Source: Rosa chinensis (taxonomy: Eukaryota; Streptophyta; Magnoliopsida; Rosales; Rosaceae). From it: 64,000 nt of DNA. Both the position numbers and the translations under genes were made by a program. Within the stretch, counting starts at the first letter, position 1; each line of letters starts with the position of its first letter. Positions 44,746 to 57,467 of this stretch are shown one piece after another. The notes beneath the pieces were generated by a model. It ran no database searches, was not told the DNA's origin, and saw nothing but the letters and a program-made list of their open reading frames with translations. The DNA is taken from positions 21,973,001 through 22,037,000 of the forward strand of contig NC_037092.1 of assembly GCF_002994745.2 (NCBI RefSeq). The letters run 5' to 3'.

Positions 44746-45162
44746 AGGGCTAAATACAAATTACTACCCTGTGGTTTAGGGCCAAAATCAATTCAGTCCC
44801 TGAACTTCTAATTTCATCAAAAACACCCCTGCACTTTCAATTTTGATCTAATAGGTCCAATTTGTTAGTTTTCTGACAATTGAGTTATTTAACTTGTTAA
44901 TGTGGCTCATATATAGCCTATGTTTTATGATGTGGTGTCGAGGTGGTCTGCATAGTCAATTTAGGAGTGAGTCCTACTAATAAAAATAAATAGTTTTTCA
45001 ACAAATAATCAAACTATAACTTGAACGCATAACAGAATATTAACGAATTAGACCTATTAGATCAAAATTGAAAGTGTAGGGGTGTTTTGGATGAAATTAG
45101 AAGTTCAGGGACTGAATTGATTTTGGACCTAAACCACAGGGTACTAACTAGTATTTAGCCCT
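44746..45162. mobile_element. 417-bp TIR element (MITE-like) with 7-bp target duplication
   Basis: The left end AGGGCTAAATACAAATTACT is answered by the inverted right end AGGGCTAAATACTAGTTAGT, with arms of about 140 bases that continue through ACCCTGTGGTTTAGG, TCCCTGAACTTCTAATTTCA and CTTTCAATTTTGATCTAATA. TATAGTA occurs directly outside both ends (44739-44745 and 45163-45169). The centre is non-coding. Confidence 0.88.
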
Positions 45163-45602
45163 TATAGTAATTTGGCTTTTGTTGACACCTTAGTGTGACT
45201 TCATGACTAGAATTCGAGCCCTGGGGTGGCCTTTCACCCAAATAATGTTCTTAGGCACGAGCAACAGAGTAAAAAGCAGGAGTAGTAGAATCCTATTAAC
45301 GTACCAGTTCGAGAGCCAGCCACATAAAGTTAATATAAAGCAAGTATAGATGTTCCTTGCTTCTTCATTCCTCGCTGGAAAGCTCTGTTGTCTTCTAATC
45401 ACTTCCATTCATGTACACGAGTACCATCCTTCAAGACCCCCTTTTGGAAAATGCATTGGCTTTCACTCAAGTTCGAGGATCCATTAAAGCAAAACAAAAA
45501 ATGCACATTACAAGCGGCATAAATACTTGAGGGAGGAGAACTTTTTTGATGCTAAGAAAAGGATTCTTGTACCGCAGCCTGGAAAGGAGTATTGGATTCA
45601 AG

Positions 45603-45692
45603 AACTCTAAGAGTGAGACATTGTATTTTGTCTATGTAGCAGTTGGACAGAAACGCTCAACTGTGGCACAATTAGTTCAAATTCTTTCAGAA
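45603..45692 (+). pseudogene. atp1: Mitochondrial ATP synthase alpha fragment (atp1)
   Basis: Thirty codons read SKSETLYFVYVAVGQKRSTV then AQLVQILSE, matching the conserved alpha-subunit segment ETLYCVYVAIGQKRSTVAQL. The Cys is changed to Phe. Twenty bases later the 3' end of rrn18 begins, an order produced by rearrangement. Confidence 0.88.
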
Positions 45693-45712
45693 GTAAGGGA
45701 TGCCAAAGGCAG

Positions 45713-45757
45713 GGCTAGTGATTGGAGTGAAGTCGTAATAAGGTAGCCGTACGGGGT
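45713..45757 (+). pseudogene. rrn18: Mitochondrial 18S rRNA 3'-end fragment (rrn18)
   Basis: GTGAAGTCGTAATAAGGTAG and CCGTACGGG correspond to the universally conserved GAAGTCGTAACAAGGTAGCCGTA near the 3' end of small-subunit rRNA, with a C-to-T change in AACAAGG. The terminal helix that would follow is missing. Confidence 0.85.
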
Positions 45758-45790
45758 TCATCGTCCTCCTTATTCTAGTTCTACTAAATT

Positions 45791-48426
<2,636 letters not shown>

Positions 48427-48638
48427 AAATCAATGGTGGAATACACCCACACGTGTTCAACAATGAAAATTGTAAGGAGTGTTGTATGAGACTTGTCAAG
48501 TTGTCAGCTTGGTTATTGGCTAAACTCAGCCAGCTCTCTCAAGAACAAAGAGTGTGGATACACTCTATATGGAACGTTTGTTTATGTAGAGTGGATGTAA
48601 ATTGAAAGAAAAATATGTATGAGTTTTTCTAACACCAC

Positions 48639-49019
48639 TCAAGCACCCCGGCCTAGAGCCATCGATGCTTCAAAGCCCAGATGTGGTTCCACCGTCACAG
48701 GAAAACCACCAAACCCAACCGTAGACAAAGTTGGAGCCACTGAAGTAGGGACACTTGGCTTGAAAATGATTGAAAGCCTAGGGTTGTGGGTTGTGGAAAC
48801 CCTAGCCAGAGCCCATTCTAGATTATGACATGCCAGTGTCATTACTTTTTGTGTTTTCACTGCTAAGAGGGGTCCTGGTATGGAGCCAGAACCATCGTCA
48901 CATGGTCGAAACCCCACGGACTGCCACGAAGGATACGATTGTGGTATTGTGCTTGTGTCAGCATGAAAAGAAACTTGCCATCGTGCTCCTGGACTATGAA
49001 CATTCCATTCAAAACCCAA
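48639..49019 (-). CDS. Hypothetical 126-codon open frame, doubtful
   Basis: The frame from an ATG at 49019 is open and non-repetitive (SYPSWQSVGFRPCDDGSG, NPRLSIIFKPSVPTSVAPTL). The translated sequence lacks known motifs, and a plus-strand frame also overlaps it. The DNA resembles the neighbouring mitochondrial-type mosaic in composition. It may be an open stretch of organelle or repeat DNA and not a gene. Confidence 0.2.
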   Translation of the reverse strand: MGFEWNVHSPGARWQVSFHADTSTIPQSYPSWQSVGFRPCDDGSGSIPGPLLAVKTQKVMTLACHNLEWALARVSTTHNPRLSIIFKPSVPTSVAPTLSTVGFGGFPVTVEPHLGFEASMALGRGA

Positions 49020-49299
49020 GCTCGCCGGAACATAACTAAGAATAAGCTTTTGTTGAAAGCTCTAACAGTAAGAAGTTTCCCGACCGGGTACGTACGACTA
49101 TGTCTACCACAGTCTTGTATCCTTAAAGGAGCGAGATCAACAAGCTTTTTTCCTTCAACTAAAAACCAACAATGCCGCCAGCCGCACTACCTTCTCAACC
49201 ACAAATTCCATTGCTTGCAAGGAAAGGAGATCGGAATATTTTTGAAACTAGGGTTTCTTTGATCTCGCTAAGCACGGCTAGGATTTTTTTATGAAGAAA

Positions 49300-50730
49300 A
49301 ACTTTCCTCCCCATTTACAAATGGATCGCTTCTTAACATTTGAACGGCTGTTTTAAAAAAAAAAAAAAAATTGTACTTGTTAGAATAGAATTATTCTTCT
49401 ATTTTGATGTCTCTCATTGGCAAACCTAGTAGAGAAAAAATCAAAAAATAGTCTCTATTGGTCAAGATGTGAGAGTAGCCATACCGGTCATTAAAAAAAA
49501 TGCTCCTAACTTTCTATTAGTCTATTTCATACAATTTAATGACTAAATTATGTAATGAAATTTTATATCTTGGAGATTAATTAATTGAATTCTATTATAA
49601 TTACTAGCTAATCAAATTATTGGTGGCAAAAAATAGAACTATTGGTCATCACCTCCCCAAAGAGATCCTTTGCATTATTTTTAAGAAGTATGTACGAGTA
49701 TGGGGGGCATATTAGTCGGTTGGTCTAAGTATAAAGAAAAACACCCAATTATATAGTAGCTTCATGCATTAGCATATTGTCTAATGTCTATATATACTTA
49801 TAAAAGCACGGTGCATGCTTTGCTTAGAATGAATTCCAACTTGTCACATGTACCAAGTAGATGGAATCCATAGAGTTGTTAAAAGTTGGTCCATCAATTT
49901 TCTTGGTGGACATAACCCACATGGTGTGGGATCATTCACCCTCCATTAATTGCTTTAAGGATTAGACACTAACTTGAGATCTCAATCTAAATACCACCAA
50001 ACATGTTGTGGTGGCACCATGTGCATCAAAGCAAGAGTTGGATGGAAGGAGAACTAGCTAGCTATGGGTATCGATCAATCAAACCCTATTCATTGTTTTT
50101 GTTTATGTCAAAAGCTAACCCAACATCAACATGTGTGATAAAGATGTTATATGTTCAATATCATAGAGATATCAACACCCCACCTAAAAGATTCATCATC
50201 TTATTGGTACTTATCTAGCATCAATTGTATATCGTAGTGTCATCAATTATTTTATGAGCAATTTGAACTTACATGAGCCACTCGATCTTTAAAACACCAA
50301 AGCAAGATATAAAAAATATCAGTACTTATCTAATAATATTGTCAAAGAATGTATCCCCTCATGTAAGCATCAAGGATGGTGCAACTCATATAGAGCTGAC
50401 CACCCCTACTTTAATATTGTTGTTATTTGGTATTGGATCAAAAACTATTGAGAGATACGTGTCAACGTGTGTTGTGTCTTTCGGTTCTTCTGCCGTAGAC
50501 GCACCAATTAATCTTCGTGCATGCATTAGCACCACCGATCTTCCTTGTTTTGAAAGGTGGAAAGGCTATGGGGCTCGACAATGGGACATTTCTTTAATGG
50601 TACAAATTTGAAGCTGGTCTAGCTAGTATCATTTTCAATAATTAACTCCAGCATTGAGTTTTTGGTTGAATTGATTTACAGTTGATGGTGAATTTAATGA
50701 CCCTCCGTATATTCAATATTCGGCAAAACA
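49300..50730. other. AT-rich intergenic DNA
   Basis: Nothing recognisable. Short open frames here lack family signatures. The right border is the target duplication of the DUF4283 retroelement. Confidence 0.5.
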
Positions 50731-50746
50731 ATATCGTCGATTCTTC

Positions 50747-52390
50747 AAGAAAGAGCAGCATAAAATCCCGACTTTCTCTCCCCTCTCTCTCTTGCTCTAC
50801 TAGGGTTAGGGTTTGGAGTTTTTGAAAGTTGTACGGCATCCCACTTTATGGCAGCAGCTATTGCTTCCATGACAGCCAGACTAGCGACCAAGTTGTCGCT
50901 CAGAGAGGGTGAGGAACCGGTTGACCTTGGAAACCTTAGGGTTCCGGGGAAGGAATTTCTCGCTCGCCGTTTCTAATTGGTGGGGAAACTCAACACTTGT
51001 AGGGCGGTGGTTTTGGATTCTTTTAGGAGCGCGGTGCGTTCAATGTGGAGATTGACGGGGACTGTGGAGGTTCAACCACGCGGGGATCGTTTTCTGTTTA
51101 CGTTCACTCTTGAACGTGATGTCGCCCGGGTGAAGAAGGGAGGCCGTTGGAGTTTTCAGCGGGCTATAATTTTGTTCAATGACTACGATGGCTTTTCAAT
51201 GATTGATGCAGTGAAGCTTGACTTTGTTTGGATCTGGGTTGGGATCCATAGTCTTCCACCGGGTATCTTGACGGAACTCACTGTCCGGCTGGTGGGAGGA
51301 ACAATCGGTGAGGTTTTGGAGGTTGATCAACCGGCTATCCGGCGTGGTGATGCTCGGGTTCGGATTACTTTGGCCATCAATGATCCGGTGCGTTTGGATC
51401 GTCGTGTTAGGGTTTCGCCCACTGATGTTCTCACTTTGAGGTTTCAGTATGAGTGGCTATTGGGGAGGTGCAGACTGTGTACCTTCTTGAACCACGGAGG
51501 ACAGAGGTGTTCAAGGGAGGAGGTGGAGGCGACTGGCACTATGGTGGACGATGGTTCGTAGCAGGTTCCGAGGCTGGCTCTTCCAGGCTCGTGTTTAGGG
51601 CTAATTCACAGCCATCTCTTCACTTGCCTTTGAATTTCAAGGTCTCAAATCTGTTGAAGAAGAAACCAGTGCAGATTCGTCCTCTCCCGGAGGTAGAATC
51701 TTCGCCTGGGTCTGAAGATACCTCTGCTCTTGACCCTGTGGTTGGGATGCATCGCCCTTGGGAAGAGGAGGATGAGGAGGGTGGAAAACGAGCTAAACAT
51801 AGCTTAGCATTGGTTCCGGGCATTCTGCAACGGAGAACCTCAGGCTGGAATTTTCATCTGAGGGTTTGGTGGAGGTGAAGGTGAAGGTAACGTCGCCTCC
51901 CAAAGTGTACAAGAAGAAGGGCAGGCCTCGAGGACATAGAAATAAGGTCAAGATGGCGATGTCTATGAGTGAGGGTTCGGGGTCCATGGTCTCTACTAAG
52001 GATGGCGTTGGTAATGTGCCTGGACTTGAGGGAGCGACAACTCCGCCAGATTCCCGGGCTGTTTAGGAGAGGATCCCCCATGCCTACTAGGTGTGATATT
52101 GCTTGTTTGTTTTGGGCGACGTACACCAGAAGGGTCTTAGGCGTCAACTGAATCAAGGAGGTGTCACACTTCGATAGTTGTAGGGTTATTGCTTTTTAGT
52201 TTCTTCTGCTTTTGCTGGTAGTTTTTTCTTTGGTTTTGAACTTTTGTTTTCTGGATTTCCTTTTGGTTTTTGAGTTCTTGATGAGCTTGCATTGTAATAT
52301 GAAGGGTGCTTGTACCCCTCATGCTTGACCGAGTGAGGTCGTTATGATTTTCATCAATGGATTAGTCTTCCGTTGCCCTAAAAAAAAAAT
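50747..52390 (+). mobile_element. DUF4283-type LINE-like retroelement with target duplication
   Basis: ATATCGTCGATTCTTC at 50731-50746 and ATATCGTCGAATCTTC at 52391-52406 agree at 15 of 16 positions, and an A10 tail precedes the right copy. The body has a 5' leader with a GCTCTACTAGGGTT block (shared with the minus-strand element at 27-29 kb), an ORF1-like reading frame and a 3' untranslated region, but no reverse transcriptase. The two DUF4283 insertions in this window therefore share the same architecture. Confidence 0.82.
50848..52066 (+). pseudogene. DUF4283 / CCHC ORF1 protein of the LINE-like element
   Basis: An ATG at 50848 starts MAAAIASMTARLATKLSLRE, which reaches a TAA near 50974. 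The same frame then continues LVGKLNTCRAVVLDSFRSAV with the DUF4283 core (VEVQPRGDRFLFTFTLERDV, KGGRWSFQRAIILFNDYDG, DFVWIWVGIHSLPPG) and a CCHC-type knuckle (CRLCTFLNHGGQRC). After 51561 the reading shifts frame to an acidic/basic tail (EEEDEEGGKRAKHSLALVPG) and then KKKGRPRGHRNK with a terminal Pro/Gly stretch. Similar KKKGRP endings occur in the 27-kb element. One stop and two shifts make the copy non-functional. Confidence 0.8.
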
Positions 52391-52535
52391 ATATCGTCGA
52401 ATCTTCTTATATGACGATGCTAGTCGTTTCCTCAATAGCAGTGGATTAGGATAGCGAAGGGATGGAAGAGAAGGTCTGAAAAACAATAATCTCTTTTTAT
52501 TATTCCAACCATTTATTCAATAATTTTAGGTTTTT

Positions 52536-53549
52536 TTTTTATTTTTAAAAAAGAGAACAGAATCAGGTTCCATTAAATAACAACGTCACTGCGTCAAGCT
52601 TGAGGGTTTCAAGAAACCACTCATAATACAAGTTCAAGCACAATACAGACTGTCAAAGCAGCCAAAGAACTCCTAACCAACAAACTACAAAACCTAAAGG
52701 AACTGTAAGGAAAAAAAAAACAGGTGAGCACAGCTCGCTTATTCGAAAAAGAAAACAAAAAACCTACGCCTACACAACCTTAGATCAAAGCTCTGTCTTG
52801 GAAACTTTTGACGCCTAAGACCTCCATGGTGTACATCGCAGCAACCAACACAGAACCCGCTTCAAGCTAAGATAGTGTAGGACAAAGCCACTCCTCAATA
52901 ACCCATCCCAATCCCAATCCCAATCCAAAAGGAGGAGGAAAAGTAGGTGGGCTAGCCCAGCTAGGTTGCACTGCTGCAACCTAGGCAGGTTGAGGCCCAA
53001 GGCCCAAGGCCCAACACCCAAAGCCCAAACCCACCCACTCCTCTCCAACCCGCAGATCAGCTTAGCACCAGCCATCGAGAAACAGCCGTCCACCTATCAC
53101 TCCGCGGCCAGCCTCGCTCCTCCACCATCGCCATTCGAAAAAGAAGCCCCCGACCCCGACCTGCCTTAGCAAGCAGACGCCGCCTCCCTTTTCCGATGCA
53201 ACCTGAACCCCTCAACTACAAGCTCACCGCCTCAAATCACCCAGAAGGCCTCCGCAATCAGGCGCCGCCTCCCTCAGATTCTGATCCTCAACACCCGGAT
53301 GCTGCTCAGATCAAAGCAACAATCAATTGTAGCCGAATGGTGGATCGATTCCAGAAAACGATCAGAGAAGCCTCCGATCGAAAAAACTCTCACCGCACTC
53401 CACAATCATTGTTGAGAACCAGCCCCGCACTGCCGCCGTACCTCGTCATTCCCACAGTCGTCGCCTTGCCTGAGGAAAGAGTGCCGTCTCCACTCCACGA
53501 AACTTAGGTTTCGTCCGTCGAGGTCGCTCTGCAAAAACGAAAGGAAGCC
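52536..53549 (-). mobile_element. Third retroposon, poly(A) on the minus strand, with target duplication
   Basis: AATAATTTTAGGTTT occurs at about 52519-52533 and again at 53549-53563. The T-run at 52531-52540 is the reversed poly(A) tail, followed by CCATTAAATAAC sequence like other retroposon ends here. The body of about 1 kb is GC-rich and contains broken open frames with proline-rich or tryptophan-rich translations, none identified. It is probably a truncated or non-coding LINE/SINE-class insertion. Confidence 0.65.
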
Positions 53550-53961
53550 TAATAATTTTAGGTTTATTTGTAAAGATGATTCTTGCAAAATGTTTACCAA
53601 ATCCAACTCTACTTGGCGATATAGTCTATGCACCAAACCGTTTTGATGGATTTTTAATATTTCAAGAATGATTCTTGCTTAAGGACTTAAAAGAGAAAAT
53701 TATTCCGAAACTTGAATTGCATTATAAAAAAAGAGTCTTACTCTATACATTTTTTAAGTTCAACCAAATGTCCATAAAATTAAAACAGTAGATATGCAAA
53801 TTACCGAATTATCAAATTGAACTACACACCGACAAGAAGAAATGTGGTCATCAATAGCCCTAACACGTACCAAATGCCACATCTATATATACTTGTTAAT
53901 TTGATGCTCATGTGCACATGATTGACTGGTCCATAATGGGAGATCACCCTCGAGATGTGCC

Positions 53962-53969
53962 TATATAAA
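53962..53969 (+). promoter_or_regulatory. TATA box of the 54091 gene
   Basis: TATATAAA in CCTATATAAAGGCC, 122 bases before the ATG; the counterpart in the paralogue lies 118 bases before its ATG. Confidence 0.75.
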
Positions 53970-54090
53970 GGCCCCAGCTCACTTTGAAGAGTCGTGTACA
54001 ATCCTCAAAGTTCAAGGACTATCATTTCTTGAGTTTGGTATTCTCATTGTTTCTTCTCCTTTCCAATAAGATTCATATTTCTGTACTACA

Positions 54091-54591
54091 ATGGGTTCTA
54101 GCACCGCACAGTTAAGCATGATGGGCGATGATGATGAGTTGGGATTTGAAGCCTTCCAAACCAACGGTGCCATTCTCATGTCTTTACTGGAAGAATTTCA
54201 AGAAGAAGAAAGTGACGATGAGGAAAGAGTAAATAGCCTAATCCAATCTCTGGAAGCAGAAATAACCAGTCCAAGTTCAGCGATGGACAACAATGGTTCG
54301 GGTTATATCGACTCGGAATTGACCATCAGAGATTTCGAAGAAGGCAACGACTACTCTGATTCATTAGTTGATAGTGAGTTGGGGTGGTTTGATATGGAGC
54401 AGGTCCCTTGCTCACCAAGTGGTGACATGAATTGGTATATGGATTCTTGTGAATATAAGATGGATTGTCTCAATGACTCTGGAATATGGGTTGGTGATTA
54501 TTCTCATATTTGCTATGGAGCTGGCTTAGAAGATAATGGATACAACTCAATATGGCAGGAAACTGCATATGATTCAATCATGTATGACTGA
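54091..54591 (+). CDS. Small acidic plant protein, paralogue of the 31833 gene; family not recognised
   Basis: A 166-codon intronless frame. It aligns with the 31833 product over its length: ILMSLLEEFQEEE then DDEERVNSLIQSLEAEI at the N-terminus; LGWFDMEQVPCSPSGD in the middle; WYMDSCEYKMDCLND; and NSIWQET near the end. The central region is diverged, but spacing between blocks is kept. No signal peptide, membrane segment or known catalytic motif is visible. Promoters of the two genes share the TATA context, consistent with an old dispersed duplication. It is likely a functional gene of unknown role, possibly a nuclear or cytosolic regulatory protein. Confidence 0.75.
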   Translation: MGSSTAQLSMMGDDDELGFEAFQTNGAILMSLLEEFQEEESDDEERVNSLIQSLEAEITSPSSAMDNNGSGYIDSELTIRDFEEGNDYSDSLVDSELGWFDMEQVPCSPSGDMNWYMDSCEYKMDCLNDSGIWVGDYSHICYGAGLEDNGYNSIWQETAYDSIMYD

Positions 54592-54844
54592 GCTAAATAT
54601 TGGCATTGCTCCCCCAATTTCATGTATATATATATTTGGATTGGATTATTTTTATAGTTAATATTTAATCCCAAGGCCTTTACAAGTCTTTTCCAATAAT
54701 AACCAATGCAATAATTCTCAAGTTCTCATTGGAAATATTACAATAATAAAATTTGCCAAAGTATTTCGAGATTTAATAAATAAATAGAACACAAACGGAC
54801 TACAGCAGAATGAAAGTTCAAAATTCAAATCCTTTAACTTAAAG

Positions 54845-55092
54845 TTACTTCTTGATAAATTGAACTTGACATGTTGCTGAGCCTCTTGGACACATTAAAA
54901 ACTCATTGTACAACTCCTCTAGACCTGTCGAAATAGTCATCTCAGTAGAAATAATCATTTTTTCCAGAACTTTACCATTCTTTAACGAATACTTTGCAAC
55001 TTGCTTTTCAATTGGCCATCCCTTGAATCCTCTCAGGGAGATTGTCTTGAGATGCAACACCAAACATATAGGCACCAGTTCGGAGGATAAGG
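54845..55092 (-). pseudogene. FBD-domain exon of an F-box/LRR/FBD gene
   Basis: After an acceptor-like CATAG, the minus strand reads SSELVPICLVLHLKTISLRG, then FKGWPIEKQVAKYSLKNGKV, and EELYNEFLMCPRGSATCQVQ with a stop. This is the FBD domain that closes many plant F-box/LRR proteins, the substrate adaptors of SCF ubiquitin ligases. It lies on the same strand as, and downstream of, the LRR piece at 61.7-62.46 kb. The two may be one gene pulled apart by insertions, or two fragments. Confidence 0.8.
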
Positions 55093-55800
55093 CTATGATA
55101 TGTTAATATTTCTCATACATCAACTATTTTGATCACTTTAAAGACTCATTTTACCACTTTAAGGACTCATTTTACTATTTGAAGACTCATGTGATAATTA
55201 AGAAGATTTACCACTTTGAAGACTAAGATTACTATTTTTGAGGACTCATTTTACCACTTTAAGGCAATTGTATGCATGTCATACGTTAACATATTGTAGA
55301 ATTTCCCCCAGTTCCGATGAGTTTCATTATTGCTTTGAAGGTTGTTTTTTATTTAAATTATTCTGAAGAAAATTCAAAAAAATGAAAGAGATGCCTTCCC
55401 TTTAAACCTGTATATATGAGTACACAGTTCTTATCAAATAACACAAATAAATAGACTTCCTTACATCTACTTTGACAAGATCTTCTAGATTTGGTGTTTT
55501 CTTGAGCAACACGTACTTCTAGAAATTCCCAGTAATAGCACAGCCAACCATCAGTAACCAGCTTCAATCTTCAAATTATTAAAGATTTAAAGACGAGAAG
55601 ATGACAATTCTGCATGAAAAGTTTATTTACTTATGTAAATAGTTATTACCTAGCTTAGGTAACAGATGCTCCATTTAAAATCATAACTTGCTAAAATTAA
55701 AGAAAGATAAAAACAACAAAGAAATGTAATTGCAAATGGTGAGCATGCATTCATGCCTCATAAGTCATACCTTAACTCTTCCTCAACTCTTTGTTAATAT
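55093..55800. other. Noncoding DNA 5' of the FBD exon with an internal short repeat
   Basis: A phrase (A)GACTCAT(T)TTACCACTTTAAG recurs four to five times between 55140 and 55265 with small variations. Nothing else is recognised. Confidence 0.55.
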
Positions 55801-55802
55801 TA

Positions 55803-55983
55803 ATAATAGGGTATTTGTCCATTTACCTTAATTCTAGGGTCATTTATCCCATATACCCCATTAAGTTTTTTTAATTCTCTCTTGTCCATAAAGACTCTAA
55901 TAAGGTCTCCCCTAATATCCAACTAAGTTTTTTTTCTTTTTCTTTTTTGTTTATTTTTAACTATTTTACCCTCACTCCTTTCT

Positions 55984-56040
<57 letters not shown>

Positions 56041-56640
56041 AGAGAGAGAAGCCGAAGTCCGATCATCGGTTGCGGGACTCTGGCCAACGATCTCCGAATT
56101 TCGGTTACCGGTCACCGAAATCCGTTCTCTGAAGGTCCACAAAGAGGTCGTCGGAGATCTTATAGGTTGCCGGAAAGGTCCTTTATTGCCCCCCCCCGCC
56201 CCCCCCAATAAATCTTTATTAGCCCCCAATAGAGATAAACCTTTATTGCCGGTGAGGTTTCATAAACCTTTATTGGAGGGCAATAGAGGTTTATGAAACC
56301 TCATCGGAAGTCCTCAAAGTGGCTGTCAGAGATCTCATATGGGGATGGAGAGGTTTATTACCCTCTAACAAACCTTTATTGTCCCACAATAGACATTTCA
56401 GTTGCCGGAATGGAAATTAAGCTCCCTAAAGTTAGACAAATAAAACTTTGATTAAGGAAAAAAACGAGGAGATCAATTACATCAATTCAAAATATTTATT
56501 GCCTCCCAATAGACGTCTATTGCCCCTCAATAGACCTTTAATAGACTTCTATTTCCTCCCAATAGCTCTTTATTACGAGATAATAAAACCTTTTTTTTTC
56601 TTTCTTTTTGTCCACAGTTTACAAAAAAACAAAAAAACAA
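55803..56640. mobile_element. Repeat-derived sequence related to the 12919-14220 element
   Basis: It begins with GGTATTTGTCCATTTACC-type sequence and continues through a GA tract, then GGTTACCGGTCACCG and many CAATAAA/CAATAGA units around (C)n runs (56180-56580). These features parallel the element at 12.9-14.2 kb, which has the GGCAATAAT units and GGTCACCGG. The right boundary was not found. Confidence 0.45.
55960..56037. repeat. (TA)n(GA)n microsatellite
   Basis: A TA run followed by a GA run, at the left of the GC-rich element interior. Confidence 0.9.
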
Positions 56641-56679
56641 AACTGATTTGGGCACCCAAAAAATGATTTAGGCGCCACT

Positions 56680-57165
56680 GCATTCTTGTTCTTTGAACCC
56701 TCAATGGCCTTCTGGCAGTTCAATTAGTGCCCTTCAAACACATTCACCAGTTTTCGCACCTTCCACAATCTTGTACAAGAACAAAGTAAACCCTCGCGAT
56801 TTCGGTCTGCGAATCGAAACCCATCGGCCCGGTCTCAATTTCTCTAAATCTTCCAAACAAAGCCCTCAATTTCTCCACGTAGGACTCATGCAGCATGCTG
56901 CTGAGGGGAATCTTCCTCCCCCTCCGAGTCGGACTGGCCGAAACTTGATGACGAAGACAGCATCGTCACCGTATTTTCCCCCTAGCCCACCGAGGACAGT
57001 TGGCAGGAGGCGTGCAATTGCCAATGCTCATCTAAGGCTCCTTCAATGCCTTGAGCTTCTTGAATAATCTGGAAGGATTACGTTACAGTTTTCAATGACC
57101 AACAACCACACCGATGAGGCTGTGGCTGAGATTGTAAGAGAGAGAGAAGAGAGATGGAGTGTGAT
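56680..57165 (+). other. GC-rich exon-like stretch of unknown origin
   Basis: A 124-codon frame (56693-57067) has non-repetitive, moderately biased composition with RTVGRRRAIANAHLRLLQCL near its end, followed by a purine-rich GAGAGA tract. It might be a captured exon. I recognise no family, and no promoter is visible. Confidence 0.25.
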
Positions 57166-57467
57166 CAGAGAGATGAGAGTAGGGGTCGTCAACGGGCCGG
57201 GCCGGGACTTGCTATATTTTTAAATAATTGCGGGCCGGGCCGGACTTGGCCTTGAGGGCTTTTTTGGGCCGGGCCTTGCGGGCTTTATTTATAAATAAAT
57301 ATTTAAAGACACAAGTATTTTTTTTTTTTAATCAAGCTTTGGAAATTCAATAGATAATGATTAAATACAACCAAAGATAACAATCTATATAACTATATTC
57401 TACCCAAAAAAATCTATATTTATATATAGATACTAATTTGTTGATAAATAAATTTTTAAAGACACTA

